NCBI GenBank assembly: GCA_937874965.1
Contig: CALNCD010000132.1
Coordinates: forward strand, 1 to 10,877
DNA: 10,877 nt
From: an uncultured Erysipelotrichaceae bacterium
GTDB taxonomy: Bacteria; Bacillota_I; Bacilli_A; Erysipelotrichales; Erysipelotrichaceae
Direction of reading: 5' to 3'
The notes below the pieces were generated by a model that was not told where the DNA came from, did not search any database, and was given only the letters and a program-made list of their open reading frames with translations. The position numbers and the translations under genes were made by a program. This document shows, one piece after another, positions 5,362 to 10,877 of the stretch. Position 1 is the stretch's first letter. Every line of letters starts with the position of its first letter.

Positions 5362-5511
5362 ATGAAAATACTCAGATTTCTCTCTTGGTCAGCATTTATG
5401 GCTGTTATGCTAGTTTTGATTATTGATAGTTCATTATTGCCGAAATGGTTTTACCTATTAGTCTTAATGCAATATGGTGCAGGTATTTTTTTCTTTTATA
5501 AAGACAAGTAA
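5362..5511 (+). CDS. 49-aa two-helix membrane protein, candidate immunity protein
   Basis: A short complete frame whose ATG is 3 nt after the stop of the double-glycine peptide gene, with no ribosome site of its own, so translation would depend on coupling. The product has a basic start (MKILRF), a first membrane helix (AFMAVMLVLII), a short loop D-S-S-L-L-P-K, a second helix (WFYLLVLMQYGAGIFFF) and a charged end Y-K-D-K. Small two-helix proteins directly behind a bacteriocin gene are often immunity proteins; here that is inferred from context alone. It could also be another peptide or a chance frame in AT-rich DNA. Confidence 0.5.
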   Translation: MKILRFLSWSAFMAVMLVLIIDSSLLPKWFYLLVLMQYGAGIFFFYKDK

Positions 5512-5569
5512 AAATGATTGGTCTGTGGTTCATCAAAACCATTATCCAATTAAGATTAGATACTGCATT

Positions 5570-5601
5570 AGGAGTTGGTAAGAATATATCGGCTCCTTTT
5601 T
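5570..5601 (+). terminator. Probable terminator of the bacteriocin-like unit
   Basis: AGGAGTTGG (5570-5578) can pair with TCGGCTCCT (5589-5597) using several G-U pairs, with a loop of about 10 nt and a T run to 5601. It is positioned 60 nt after the two-helix gene. Confidence 0.6.
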
Positions 5602-5768
5602 GTTGCTAAACTAAAGAAACTCCATCAGCTAGAATAGCAGTGCAGCTTGTCAGTTGTACTGAGATAAAGCAGAAGAAGGATTCAATGAAGGTGCCTGCAG
5701 TTTATCATGTACCACATAGAGTTGCAGATACTAGAGATTGTTTGCACGGAAAATATCAAACAGGTTTA
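5602..5768. other. Unassigned right end of the cassette
   Basis: No gene is recognised. A frame without stops runs through the region and ends at TAG 5769-5771, the first bases of the right repeat. Within it, ATG 5685 with GAAGGA upstream could encode 28 residues. The translation matches no family I know, and it may be the tail of a lost gene. Confidence 0.4.
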
Positions 5769-5842
5769 TAGAACACTTGAAATAGATGCTTTATTAGCCG
5801 TTCAGAGCAGACATTTCTTTATCTAAAAGTCGAAGCATGCTA
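5769..5842 (+). repeat. Right copy of the 74-bp direct repeat
   Basis: Identical to 4223-4296. Here the ribU tail is out of context, with no ribU upstream. The last two bases form the start of a perfect TATAAT box that serves the tail-anchored protein gene. This copy is therefore likely the native upstream region of that gene, and the left copy the native end of ribU. Confidence 0.95.
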
Positions 5843-5846
5843 TAAT
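5818..5846 (+). promoter_or_regulatory. Promoter of the tail-anchored protein gene
   Basis: A perfect TATAAT (5841-5846) straddles the right edge of the repeat. At 17 bp upstream the -35 is only TTTATC (5818-5823). The expected transcription start near 5853 lies past ATG 5852 and before ATG 5867, which supports the second start codon. Confidence 0.55.
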
Positions 5847-5866
5847 ATTGCATGAGGTGTTTCCCT

Positions 5867-6874
5867 ATGATATCAAGAGTAAAAAAGAACCAAGAGTTGT
5901 ATAACCAGTTAACCCAGGATACCGAAAGTGATTTATCAAATTCGGATCTTGCTTCGCTTTCGCAACGGATTTCCCGAAAAGGAAATGATTCAACTGATTC
6001 AGATGCGTTATCTGTTGATACCAATCATGATCCCTTGCATTCAAAGTCCCTTGAAACCATTGCGGATACATCCGTTGAACTTGACTATTCTGCGGTAGAA
6101 AATCACGATATTTCAATTCAGACTAAGGATGATGACATTAAGGAATTGCTATGGAATACGTTCGAGAATACGTATCTGGATGATTTTTTGAATGAAGTTA
6201 AACAGTATAATGTCAAGAAAGGGTATCGAAGGACCGAGGATACTCAGGCGAATATTTTAGCAAGCCTGAATGAAAATAAGGGTGCAGTTCGTCGTCATCA
6301 AGAAATTGAGCAGCCTCTTGAATCGAAATTGTCTGAACCAATTTTCGAAACCTATGAGGAAGAGAAACCGATTGAGGACATTCAGTTTTCTGCATTGAAG
6401 GAAGATGAGGTTCAAGCCGAAACTGGCGGATCATCAGAAACGCTTGATCAGAATACGATTGCGTTGGAAGTCCAGAAGATGCTTCGTGAGATGGAACAGG
6501 ACTTCATTAATGAATCAGCAAAATTCACTCAAGAACAAGAACAGAGTGAAACAAGAAAAAAGTCAAACGACCTTAAGCAACCCGAACGCTTGCCAGAGGT
6601 TGAGAATTTACAGCCAGTTCCTGTGAGCGAGGAAACCAAGACTCGTGGCAATCAAGAATCGCATCCTGATCTTGATGCGCCTTCTTATGAGGCTTTGCTT
6701 GCTTCAACACAGCAGCTGAAGGTGAAGGTTAATGATTACGAAGAAGACTTGCAGAGTATTAACAATCGTGTTGCGATTACGAATCGTGTCATTAGTTTCG
6801 TCCTGTATCTTCTGATTGTTGCACTGGTTGTTGTCATTGTTGTCTTTGTCTATTACTTTGTGGTTAAACGTTAA
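5867..6874 (+). CDS. Acidic tail-anchored membrane protein of unknown function
   Basis: Encodes 335 aa. ATG 5867 is preferred over ATG 5852 because GAGGTG lies 7 nt upstream and because the predicted transcript starts after 5852. Most of the protein (about residues 1-270) is hydrophilic and rich in Glu, Asp, Ser and Gln, and looks largely disordered or helical. Residues 273-307 look like a coiled coil (SYEALLASTQQLKVKVNDYE and on). Residues about 308-331 are one strongly hydrophobic helix, leaving only V-V-K-R outside. This is a C-tail-anchored topology with a large cytoplasmic part. No enzymatic motif is visible. Its stop overlaps the cmk start (TAATG), so the two are probably co-translated. 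Possible roles are scaffolding or envelope/division tasks, but none is shown. Confidence 0.8.
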   Translation: MISRVKKNQELYNQLTQDTESDLSNSDLASLSQRISRKGNDSTDSDALSVDTNHDPLHSKSLETIADTSVELDYSAVENHDISIQTKDDDIKELLWNTFENTYLDDFLNEVKQYNVKKGYRRTEDTQANILASLNENKGAVRRHQEIEQPLESKLSEPIFETYEEEKPIEDIQFSALKEDEVQAETGGSSETLDQNTIALEVQKMLREMEQDFINESAKFTQEQEQSETRKKSNDLKQPERLPEVENLQPVPVSEETKTRGNQESHPDLDAPSYEALLASTQQLKVKVNDYEEDLQSINNRVAITNRVISFVLYLLIVALVVVIVVFVYYFVVKR

Positions 6875-7539
6875 TGGGTACTCAGATTAATATTGCGATA
6901 GATGGTCCAAGTGCTTCTGGTAAAAGTACAATTGCCAAAGCGTTGGCTTATAAATTAGGGTATCTTTATATTGATACCGGTGCGATGTATCGTTGCATTG
7001 CATTGTATGTTCTTGATCATGAAATTGATCCAAATGATGAATTTGCTGTGAGTAAACAATTGCGTTCAATTGATATAAAACTTGATTCATACGGACATTA
7101 TTATTTGAATGGAACTGATGTATCCCAAAGGATTCGAGAGAATGACATCGCGTTAGTCACTTCTGAAATATCGCAGTACAGTGATGTCCGGCGTTTTCTT
7201 CTTGATTACCAGCGCAGCTTCATTCGCAATAAAGGCTGTATCATGGACGGCCGTGATATCGGAACTGTTGTCATGCCTGATGCTGAATTGAAAATATTCC
7301 AAATCGCATCTGCGGATCAGCGTGCTGAACGTCGCTATTTGGAGCTAGTCAAAAATGATCCTTCCGTCAAATATGATGATGTATATCAAGATATTTTAAC
7401 ACGCGATTATCAGGATTCCCATCGCGTATTATCGCCGCTTGTTAAAGCGTCGGATGCAATAGAGATAGATACTTCTGAAGCAACGATTGATGAAGTTGTC
7501 AACCAGATTTATACGTTAGCTTTGGAAAGGATGAATTAG
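6874..7539 (+). CDS. cmk: Cytidylate kinase
   Basis: Encodes 221 aa, the usual length. It phosphorylates CMP and dCMP using ATP in pyrimidine nucleotide salvage and supply. Motifs seen: P-loop GPSASGKST (residues 11-19), D-T-G-A-M-Y-R (34-40) of the nucleotide monophosphate site, and D-G-R-D-I-G-T-V-V (from residue 125), all diagnostic of bacterial Cmk. The ATG overlaps the previous stop and has no good ribosome site of its own, so translation is probably coupled. The cmk-der-gpsA-hup order echoes the cmk...engA-gpsA...hbs neighbourhood of Bacillus. Confidence 0.97.
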   Translation: MGTQINIAIDGPSASGKSTIAKALAYKLGYLYIDTGAMYRCIALYVLDHEIDPNDEFAVSKQLRSIDIKLDSYGHYYLNGTDVSQRIRENDIALVTSEISQYSDVRRFLLDYQRSFIRNKGCIMDGRDIGTVVMPDAELKIFQIASADQRAERRYLELVKNDPSVKYDDVYQDILTRDYQDSHRVLSPLVKASDAIEIDTSEATIDEVVNQIYTLALERMN

Positions 7540-7540
7540 A

Positions 7541-8812
7541 ATGATAGATGGAACAATTGCGATTGTCGGCCGCCCGAATGTTGGCAAATCGTCCCTGTTT
7601 AACCGTTTGATCGGCGATCGGAAATCAATTGTTGATGATCAGCCCGGTGTAACACGTGATCGTATTTATGGTGGAAGCGTTTGGTTAACCAAGAACCTGC
7701 GTTTTATTGATACCGGTGGTATCCAGTTGGAGAATCAGCCTTTTCATGAGGAAATTAAGGCACAGGTTGAAATAGCAATCGATGAGTCTGATGTCATCAT
7801 TTTTGTCGTTGATGGCATGCAGCCTTTAACAAATGATGATATTTATATTGCTAGAAAACTTCAGCGGTCCTCAAAGCCTGTGGTATTAGCAGTCAATAAA
7901 ATAGATGATATTCAGTTTCAAACGAATATTTATGATTTTTATGCACTAGGATTTGATAGTCCAATTCCGATTAGTTCTGCACATGGTATCGGCATAGGCG
8001 ATGTTCTCGATGAGTGTCTTAAGTATTTGCCTGAGAAACGGATGAATGATTACAAAGGTGCAATTGCATTTTCTATCATCGGACAGCCGAATGTCGGGAA
8101 GTCTTCGTTGGTTAACGCTCTTTTGAATCAGGAACGTGTCATTGTTTCTGATATTGAAGGAACGACACGTGATTCAATTGATACGCCAGGCATTCGCAAA
8201 AAGGGGAAAGTCTATGAAAATATCGAAAAGTATTCCGTATTGCGAGCGATGCAGGCTATTGAACGCAGCGATATTGTTCTGTTTTTGATTGATGGTGAAA
8301 AAGGTATCCGTGCGCAGGATAAACATGTTGCCGGCTATGCACATGAAGCTGGTAAGGGTGTTATTATTGTTTACAACAAGTGGGATACGGTTGATAAAGA
8401 CAAGACATCAACGGATAAAGTAACTAAAGAAATCCGTGAGGAATTTGCTTATCTTTCATATGCTCCAATCGTCTTTGTTTCAGCGACGACAAAGCAGCGT
8501 ATTCATACCTTATTCCCGTTGATTGAGGAGATTTTTGAAAATACGCATCGTCGTATTTCTACAAGTGTTCTCAATGACGTTTTGATTGATGCGACTAATC
8601 TTACACCACCGCCGACTCATCAGGGGAAGCAGCTCAAGATCTACTATGCTTCGCAAGTCAGTGAAGCGCCTCCCGGAATTGTCTTATTTGTGAATGATCC
8701 TTCGTTATTGCACTTTTCATACCAGCGTTATCTTGAAAATAGATTGCGTGAGGCATTTGATTTCAATGGAACACCTGTTCATTTCATGATCAGAAAGCGA
8801 GGAGAATTATGA
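7541..8812 (+). CDS. der: Der (EngA) tandem GTPase, shortened in G domain 2
   Basis: Encodes 423 aa; the family usually has about 436. Der is a double GTPase needed for 50S subunit assembly. Domain 1 is normal: GRPNVGKSS (10-18), Thr38, D-T-G-G (57-60), N-K-I-D (119-122), S-S-A (145-147). Domain 2 has GQPNVGKSS (181-189), Thr208-Thr209, N-K-W-D (279-282), S-A-T (314-316). The C-terminal KH-like domain (about 340-423) is complete. The odd part: Thr209 is followed 5 residues later by D-T-P-G (214-217), while in domain 1 the matching distance is 19. Bacillus Der has G-T-T-R-D-A-V-D-T, then 14 residues ending V-D-T, then A-G-M-R-K-K-G. Here the two (I/V)-D-T copies appear fused, losing those 14 residues. 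The frame is kept. Function of domain 2 is doubtful. The start follows cmk by one base. Confidence 0.93.
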   Translation: MIDGTIAIVGRPNVGKSSLFNRLIGDRKSIVDDQPGVTRDRIYGGSVWLTKNLRFIDTGGIQLENQPFHEEIKAQVEIAIDESDVIIFVVDGMQPLTNDDIYIARKLQRSSKPVVLAVNKIDDIQFQTNIYDFYALGFDSPIPISSAHGIGIGDVLDECLKYLPEKRMNDYKGAIAFSIIGQPNVGKSSLVNALLNQERVIVSDIEGTTRDSIDTPGIRKKGKVYENIEKYSVLRAMQAIERSDIVLFLIDGEKGIRAQDKHVAGYAHEAGKGVIIVYNKWDTVDKDKTSTDKVTKEIREEFAYLSYAPIVFVSATTKQRIHTLFPLIEEIFENTHRRISTSVLNDVLIDATNLTPPPTHQGKQLKIYYASQVSEAPPGIVLFVNDPSLLHFSYQRYLENRLREAFDFNGTPVHFMIRKRGEL

Positions 8813-9810
8813 AAATAGCAGTATTAGGTTCTGGAAGCTGGGGTACTGCGTTGGCCCAGGTTCTCAGTGATAATCGTCACGATGTTACCATATGGGGAAA
8901 TAACCTTGATCAGATTGTCGATATTTCTCTCTATCACTCGAACGAACAGTTTTTCCCCGGTGTTAAGGTCAATGCTGACATTAAAGCAACCCAGGATCTA
9001 AATGATGTTGCAGCATGCGAGATGTTTATTCTTGCAGTTCCTTCGATTGCGATAGAAGAGGTTTGTCTGCGATTGAATTCTGTTTTGGATCATCCTGCTA
9101 TTATCGTCAGTGTTGCAAAGGGTTTCCATCCCGTGACGAAAGAGCGGCTTTCTGAAGTTGTTAAGCGGTCTATTTATCCTCTCTATAACCAATCGATTGT
9201 CTGTCTAATTGGCCCTAGTCATGCTGAGGAGGTTGTTCTACGGCTATTGACATCTGTCAATGCTGTTTCAGACAATGAAGATGCCGCAAGCTGTGTTCAG
9301 TCTGTTTTTTCCAATGCTTACTTCAGAGTCTATCGGGGATCCGACTTAATCGGTTCTGAAATAGGTGTAGCGATCAAGAATATTATTGCAATTGGGGCGG
9401 GAATCCTGACTGGTTTGGGACAGGGGGATAATGCTCGTGCAGCGTTGATTACACGAGGACTAGCTGAAATGACACGATTTGGTGTTGCCCATGGAGCACA
9501 AGCAATGACATTTTTGGGATTAACCGGGGTAGGGGATCTAGTTGTTACTGCAACTTCTGAACATTCGCGTAATTTCAATGCAGGATTGCTTATCGGCCAA
9601 TGTGATGATGCAAAGCCTTTTTGGGATAAGAACGAGTTTACGGTTGAAGGTGTTTTCGCAACCAAAGTTGTCCACGAGCTGGCTATAGCCTCATCAATTT
9701 CAATGCCGATTACCGCTGCGATTTATGCTGTTCTCTATCAGAATTCCAAGCCATCAATGATGGTGGAATCTCTGATGCAACGTGAACTGAAGGACGAAAA
9801 AATCGTTTAG
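8809..9810 (+). CDS. gpsA: Glycerol-3-phosphate dehydrogenase [NAD(P)+]
   Basis: Encodes 333 aa, full length. It reduces dihydroxyacetone phosphate to sn-glycerol 3-phosphate for phospholipid synthesis in the cytoplasm. Seen: Rossmann loop GSGSWGTALA (7-16), S-V-A-K-G-F, G-P-S-H-A-E-E (135-141), E-I-G-V-A-I-K-N with Lys190 as the likely catalytic lysine, GQGDNARAALITRGLAEM, and the C-terminal substrate-site G-V-G-D-L with H-S-R-N (Arg254, Asn255). The ATG overlaps the der stop (ATGA) and has GGAGAA upstream, so it belongs to the same operon. No terminator is evident before the hup promoter. Confidence 0.97.
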   Translation: MKIAVLGSGSWGTALAQVLSDNRHDVTIWGNNLDQIVDISLYHSNEQFFPGVKVNADIKATQDLNDVAACEMFILAVPSIAIEEVCLRLNSVLDHPAIIVSVAKGFHPVTKERLSEVVKRSIYPLYNQSIVCLIGPSHAEEVVLRLLTSVNAVSDNEDAASCVQSVFSNAYFRVYRGSDLIGSEIGVAIKNIIAIGAGILTGLGQGDNARAALITRGLAEMTRFGVAHGAQAMTFLGLTGVGDLVVTATSEHSRNFNAGLLIGQCDDAKPFWDKNEFTVEGVFATKVVHELAIASSISMPITAAIYAVLYQNSKPSMMVESLMQRELKDEKIV

Positions 9811-9818
9811 ATAGTACC

Positions 9819-9847
9819 TTGTAATTGATATAAGATAATGATATGAT
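9819..9847 (+). promoter_or_regulatory. Promoter of hup
   Basis: TTGTAA (9819-9824), a 17-bp spacer, and TATGAT (9842-9847). The expected start near 9854 leaves a leader of about 16 nt that still includes the GGAGG ribosome site. This makes ATG 9843 impossible as a start and supports ATG 9870. Confidence 0.6.
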
Positions 9848-9869
9848 AATTTCAGAACGGAGGTATTAT

Positions 9870-10154
9870 ATGAACACTTCATATAACAAAAAAGCACTTG
9901 TAGAAAGTCTTTCTACAAAATTAGATGTAACTAAAAAGCAAGCTACAGAATTTGTTGAGGCTTTCCTGAAAGAGGTTACTACAGCATTGACAAATGGTGA
10001 TAAAGTTGACCTGAGTGGTTTTGGGAAGTTTGAAGTCAAGGAACGCCCAGCACGTGAAGGATTCAATCCGCAGACAAAAGAAAAAATTGCGGTGCCTGCT
10101 TCAAAGAAAGTTAGTTTCAAGCCTGCAAAAGCATTGAAAGATTCCGTACAATAA
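9870..10154 (+). CDS. hup: HU family nucleoid DNA-binding protein
   Basis: Encodes 94 aa. The frame opens at 9843, but ATG 9870 has ACGGAGGTATTAT directly before it and gives the normal HU length. HU dimers bend and compact DNA. The helical dimerisation half (KKALVESLSTKLDVTKKQAT), the G-D-K-V-D-L-S-G-F-G-K-F-E-V turn, and the beta-arm with F-N-P-Q-T at its tip and A-S-K-K-V-S-F-K-P-A-K-A-L-K are all present. It is a monocistronic gene with its own promoter and terminator. Confidence 0.96.
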   Translation: MNTSYNKKALVESLSTKLDVTKKQATEFVEAFLKEVTTALTNGDKVDLSGFGKFEVKERPAREGFNPQTKEKIAVPASKKVSFKPAKALKDSVQ

Positions 10155-10161
10155 GATGATA

Positions 10162-10185
10162 AAAAGAAGCATTGCTTCTTTTTTT
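10162..10185 (+). terminator. Rho-independent terminator of hup
   Basis: AAAAGAAGC pairs with GCTTCTTTT around ATT, continuing into a T run to 10185. It begins 7 nt after the stop codon. Confidence 0.9.
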
Positions 10186-10200
10186 ATACGTAGAATCGCC

Positions 10201-10206
10201 TATAAT
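10201..10206 (+). promoter_or_regulatory. -10 box of the metallopeptidase gene
   Basis: A perfect TATAAT 50 nt before the start codon. The -35 position falls in the T-rich tail of the hup terminator and is a poor match, so an additional activator or a weak promoter is possible. Confidence 0.5.
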
Positions 10207-10224
10207 AGATGTAGATAGTTTAGA

Positions 10225-10243
10225 AATCATGTCTGGCATGATT
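10225..10243. promoter_or_regulatory. Inverted repeat in the 5' leader of the metallopeptidase gene
   Basis: AATCATG-TCTGG-CATGATT is a perfect 7-bp inverted repeat with a 5-bp centre, placed between the -10 box and the GAGAGGTG ribosome site. It could be an RNA hairpin just before the ribosome site or a DNA operator; no T run follows, so it is not a terminator. Confidence 0.5.
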
Positions 10244-10255
10244 GAGAGGTGCAGT

Positions 10256-10877
10256 ATGCAATTTGGATTATATTTATTAAGTATAGGAATTGTCCTGTTT
10301 TCTCAGATGCTGATCACCAATCAGTATAAGAAATATAGAGCAATCGACATTGAAAGCGGATTGACCGGTTATGATGTTGCTAAAAGAATTCTCGAATCGA
10401 ATAATCTTGCTCAGGTAGATGTGGTCATGCAAGAAAAAGGGGTCTTAAGCGACTTCTACGACCCAAAGTCAAATACAGTCTCATTATCCCCATCGGTCTA
10501 CAATGACTCATCAGTCGCTTCTATAGCGATTGCAGCACATGAATGTGGCCACGCGATTCAGTATGCGACGGGTTATAAAATTATCGGTGTTCGTAATCGG
10601 ATTATGCCGCTTGCAATTGCAAGCAGTAACCTCAGTATCTTCTTGATTATAGCAGGATTAATTCTGTCATCTAGTTTGGTTGGACAGATGCTGGTGACAA
10701 TCGGATTGGTCATGTTTGGTATTGTTGCGGTTTTCCAGCTTGTGACACTTCCGATTGAGTTCAATGCTTCAAGTCGTGCGCTTGCCTTGCTTCAAACATA
10801 TCCGGATATCACAGAAGATGAACTTGATGGCTCCAAATCAATGCTTAAGGCTGCCGCATTTACTTATGTGGCGTCCT
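10256..10877 (+). CDS. YugP-like zinc-dependent membrane metallopeptidase (truncated by window end)
   Basis: An ATG with GAGAGGTG upstream opens a frame that runs off the end after 207 codons; the family is about 225-230 aa, so little is missing. It starts with a membrane helix (FGLYLLSIGIVLFSQML), then a soluble stretch with G-Y-D-V-A-K-R-I-L and L-S-D-F-Y-D-P. The zinc motif H-E-C-G-H (HExxH) sits in AIAAHECGHAIQYA. Two membrane segments follow, then L-P-I-E-F-N-A-S-S-R-A-L, whose Glu fits the third zinc ligand. This is the layout of the Zn_peptidase_2 family (Bacillus YugP), whose substrates are not well known. It is transcribed separately from hup. Confidence 0.92.
   Translation, partial: MQFGLYLLSIGIVLFSQMLITNQYKKYRAIDIESGLTGYDVAKRILESNNLAQVDVVMQEKGVLSDFYDPKSNTVSLSPSVYNDSSVASIAIAAHECGHAIQYATGYKIIGVRNRIMPLAIASSNLSIFLIIAGLILSSSLVGQMLVTIGLVMFGIVAVFQLVTLPIEFNASSRALALLQTYPDITEDELDGSKSMLKAAAFTYVAS

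Larger units (their letters stand above)
4297..5768. other. Bacteriocin-remnant cassette bounded by 74-bp direct repeats
   Basis: The 1,472 bp between the repeats contain a terminator, a dyad plus promoter, a broken C39-type ABC exporter gene, a double-glycine peptide gene, a two-helix small membrane protein gene, a second terminator and about 170 bp of unassigned DNA. The block is visibly less coding-dense and more decayed than the chromosome on either side. Because the repeat carries both the end of ribU and most of the promoter of the next gene, insertion left both neighbours functional. I see no integrase or transposase, so the mechanism (target duplication, att-like recombination, or Campbell-type integration of a circle) is open. 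Confidence 0.7.

Noticed and set aside
4297..5768. Insertion sequence or integrative element with its own recombinase
   Set aside because: I found no transposase or integrase motif and no terminal inverted repeats at the edges of the cassette; only the direct repeats are seen.
5685..5771. 28-codon frame ending in the right repeat
   Set aside because: There is a GAAGGA upstream, but the stop is supplied by the repeat and the sequence is unrecognised; more likely the tail of something lost.
5865..6434. Minus-strand frames opposite the tail-anchored protein gene
   Set aside because: The + strand frame is long, starts with a ribosome site and ends in a clean membrane anchor coupled to cmk. The antisense frames have none of this.
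9330..9665. 111-codon minus-strand frame within gpsA
   Set aside because: It lies antisense to the conserved core of gpsA, has no ribosome site, and is a by-product of gpsA codon use.
1..10877. tRNA, rRNA or CRISPR arrays
   Set aside because: No cloverleaf with a TTCGA-type arm, no rRNA blocks and no regularly spaced short repeats were seen; the only sizeable repeat is the 74-bp pair.

Overview
The window looks like a low-GC Gram-positive (Bacillota) chromosome. Several features suggest the Erysipelotrichia/Erysipelotrichaceae side of the phylum: a Bacillus-like gene neighbourhood, AT-rich intergenic DNA, strong AGGAGG ribosome sites, sigma-A-type promoters, and an EF-P with a non-standard tip loop. 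That placement is inference. All convincing genes are on the + strand.

Layout. (1) 1-2806 is the distal part of a comG operon for the competence pseudopilus. It holds the C-terminal half of the ATPase ComGA, the polytopic ComGB, the major pseudopilin ComGC, and four minor pseudopilin-like genes. One of these is a 31-codon gene at 1979-2074, in the comGE position, that encodes only a prepilin signal and one helix. (2) 2849-3431 is efp with its terminator. The encoded EF-P has Met where the modified Lys/Arg of the tip loop normally sits. (3) 3496-4239 is a promoter, an FMN (RFN) riboswitch with a terminator/antiterminator platform, and ribU, the riboflavin S-component of an ECF transporter. (4) 4223-5842 is a block bounded by two perfect 74-bp direct repeats. 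The repeat carries the last codons of ribU, the following spacer and the start of a -10 box. The 1,472 bp between the repeats hold a strong terminator, a dyad and promoter, a wrecked bacteriocin-type (peptidase C39) ABC exporter gene, a double-glycine-leader bacteriocin-like peptide gene, a 49-aa two-helix membrane protein gene (possible immunity protein) and another terminator. (5) 5867-9810 is a tightly packed set: an acidic tail-anchored membrane protein of unknown function, cmk, der and gpsA. The der product lacks about 14 residues in its second GTPase domain, between the G2 and G3 motifs. (6) 9819-10185 is hup (HU protein) with its own promoter and terminator. (7) From 10201 to the end is a promoter, a 5'-UTR hairpin and a truncated YugP-like HExxH membrane metallopeptidase gene.

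The housekeeping parts are conventional: DNA-uptake machinery, translation factor, riboflavin uptake, nucleotide, ribosome and phospholipid genes, and a nucleoid protein. The accessory part is the repeat-bounded bacteriocin remnant, which seems to have entered between ribU and the tail-anchored gene while leaving both flanking genes intact. The four observations most worth checking are this repeat-bounded cassette, the internal deletion in der, the mini-pseudopilin, and the EF-P tip loop.
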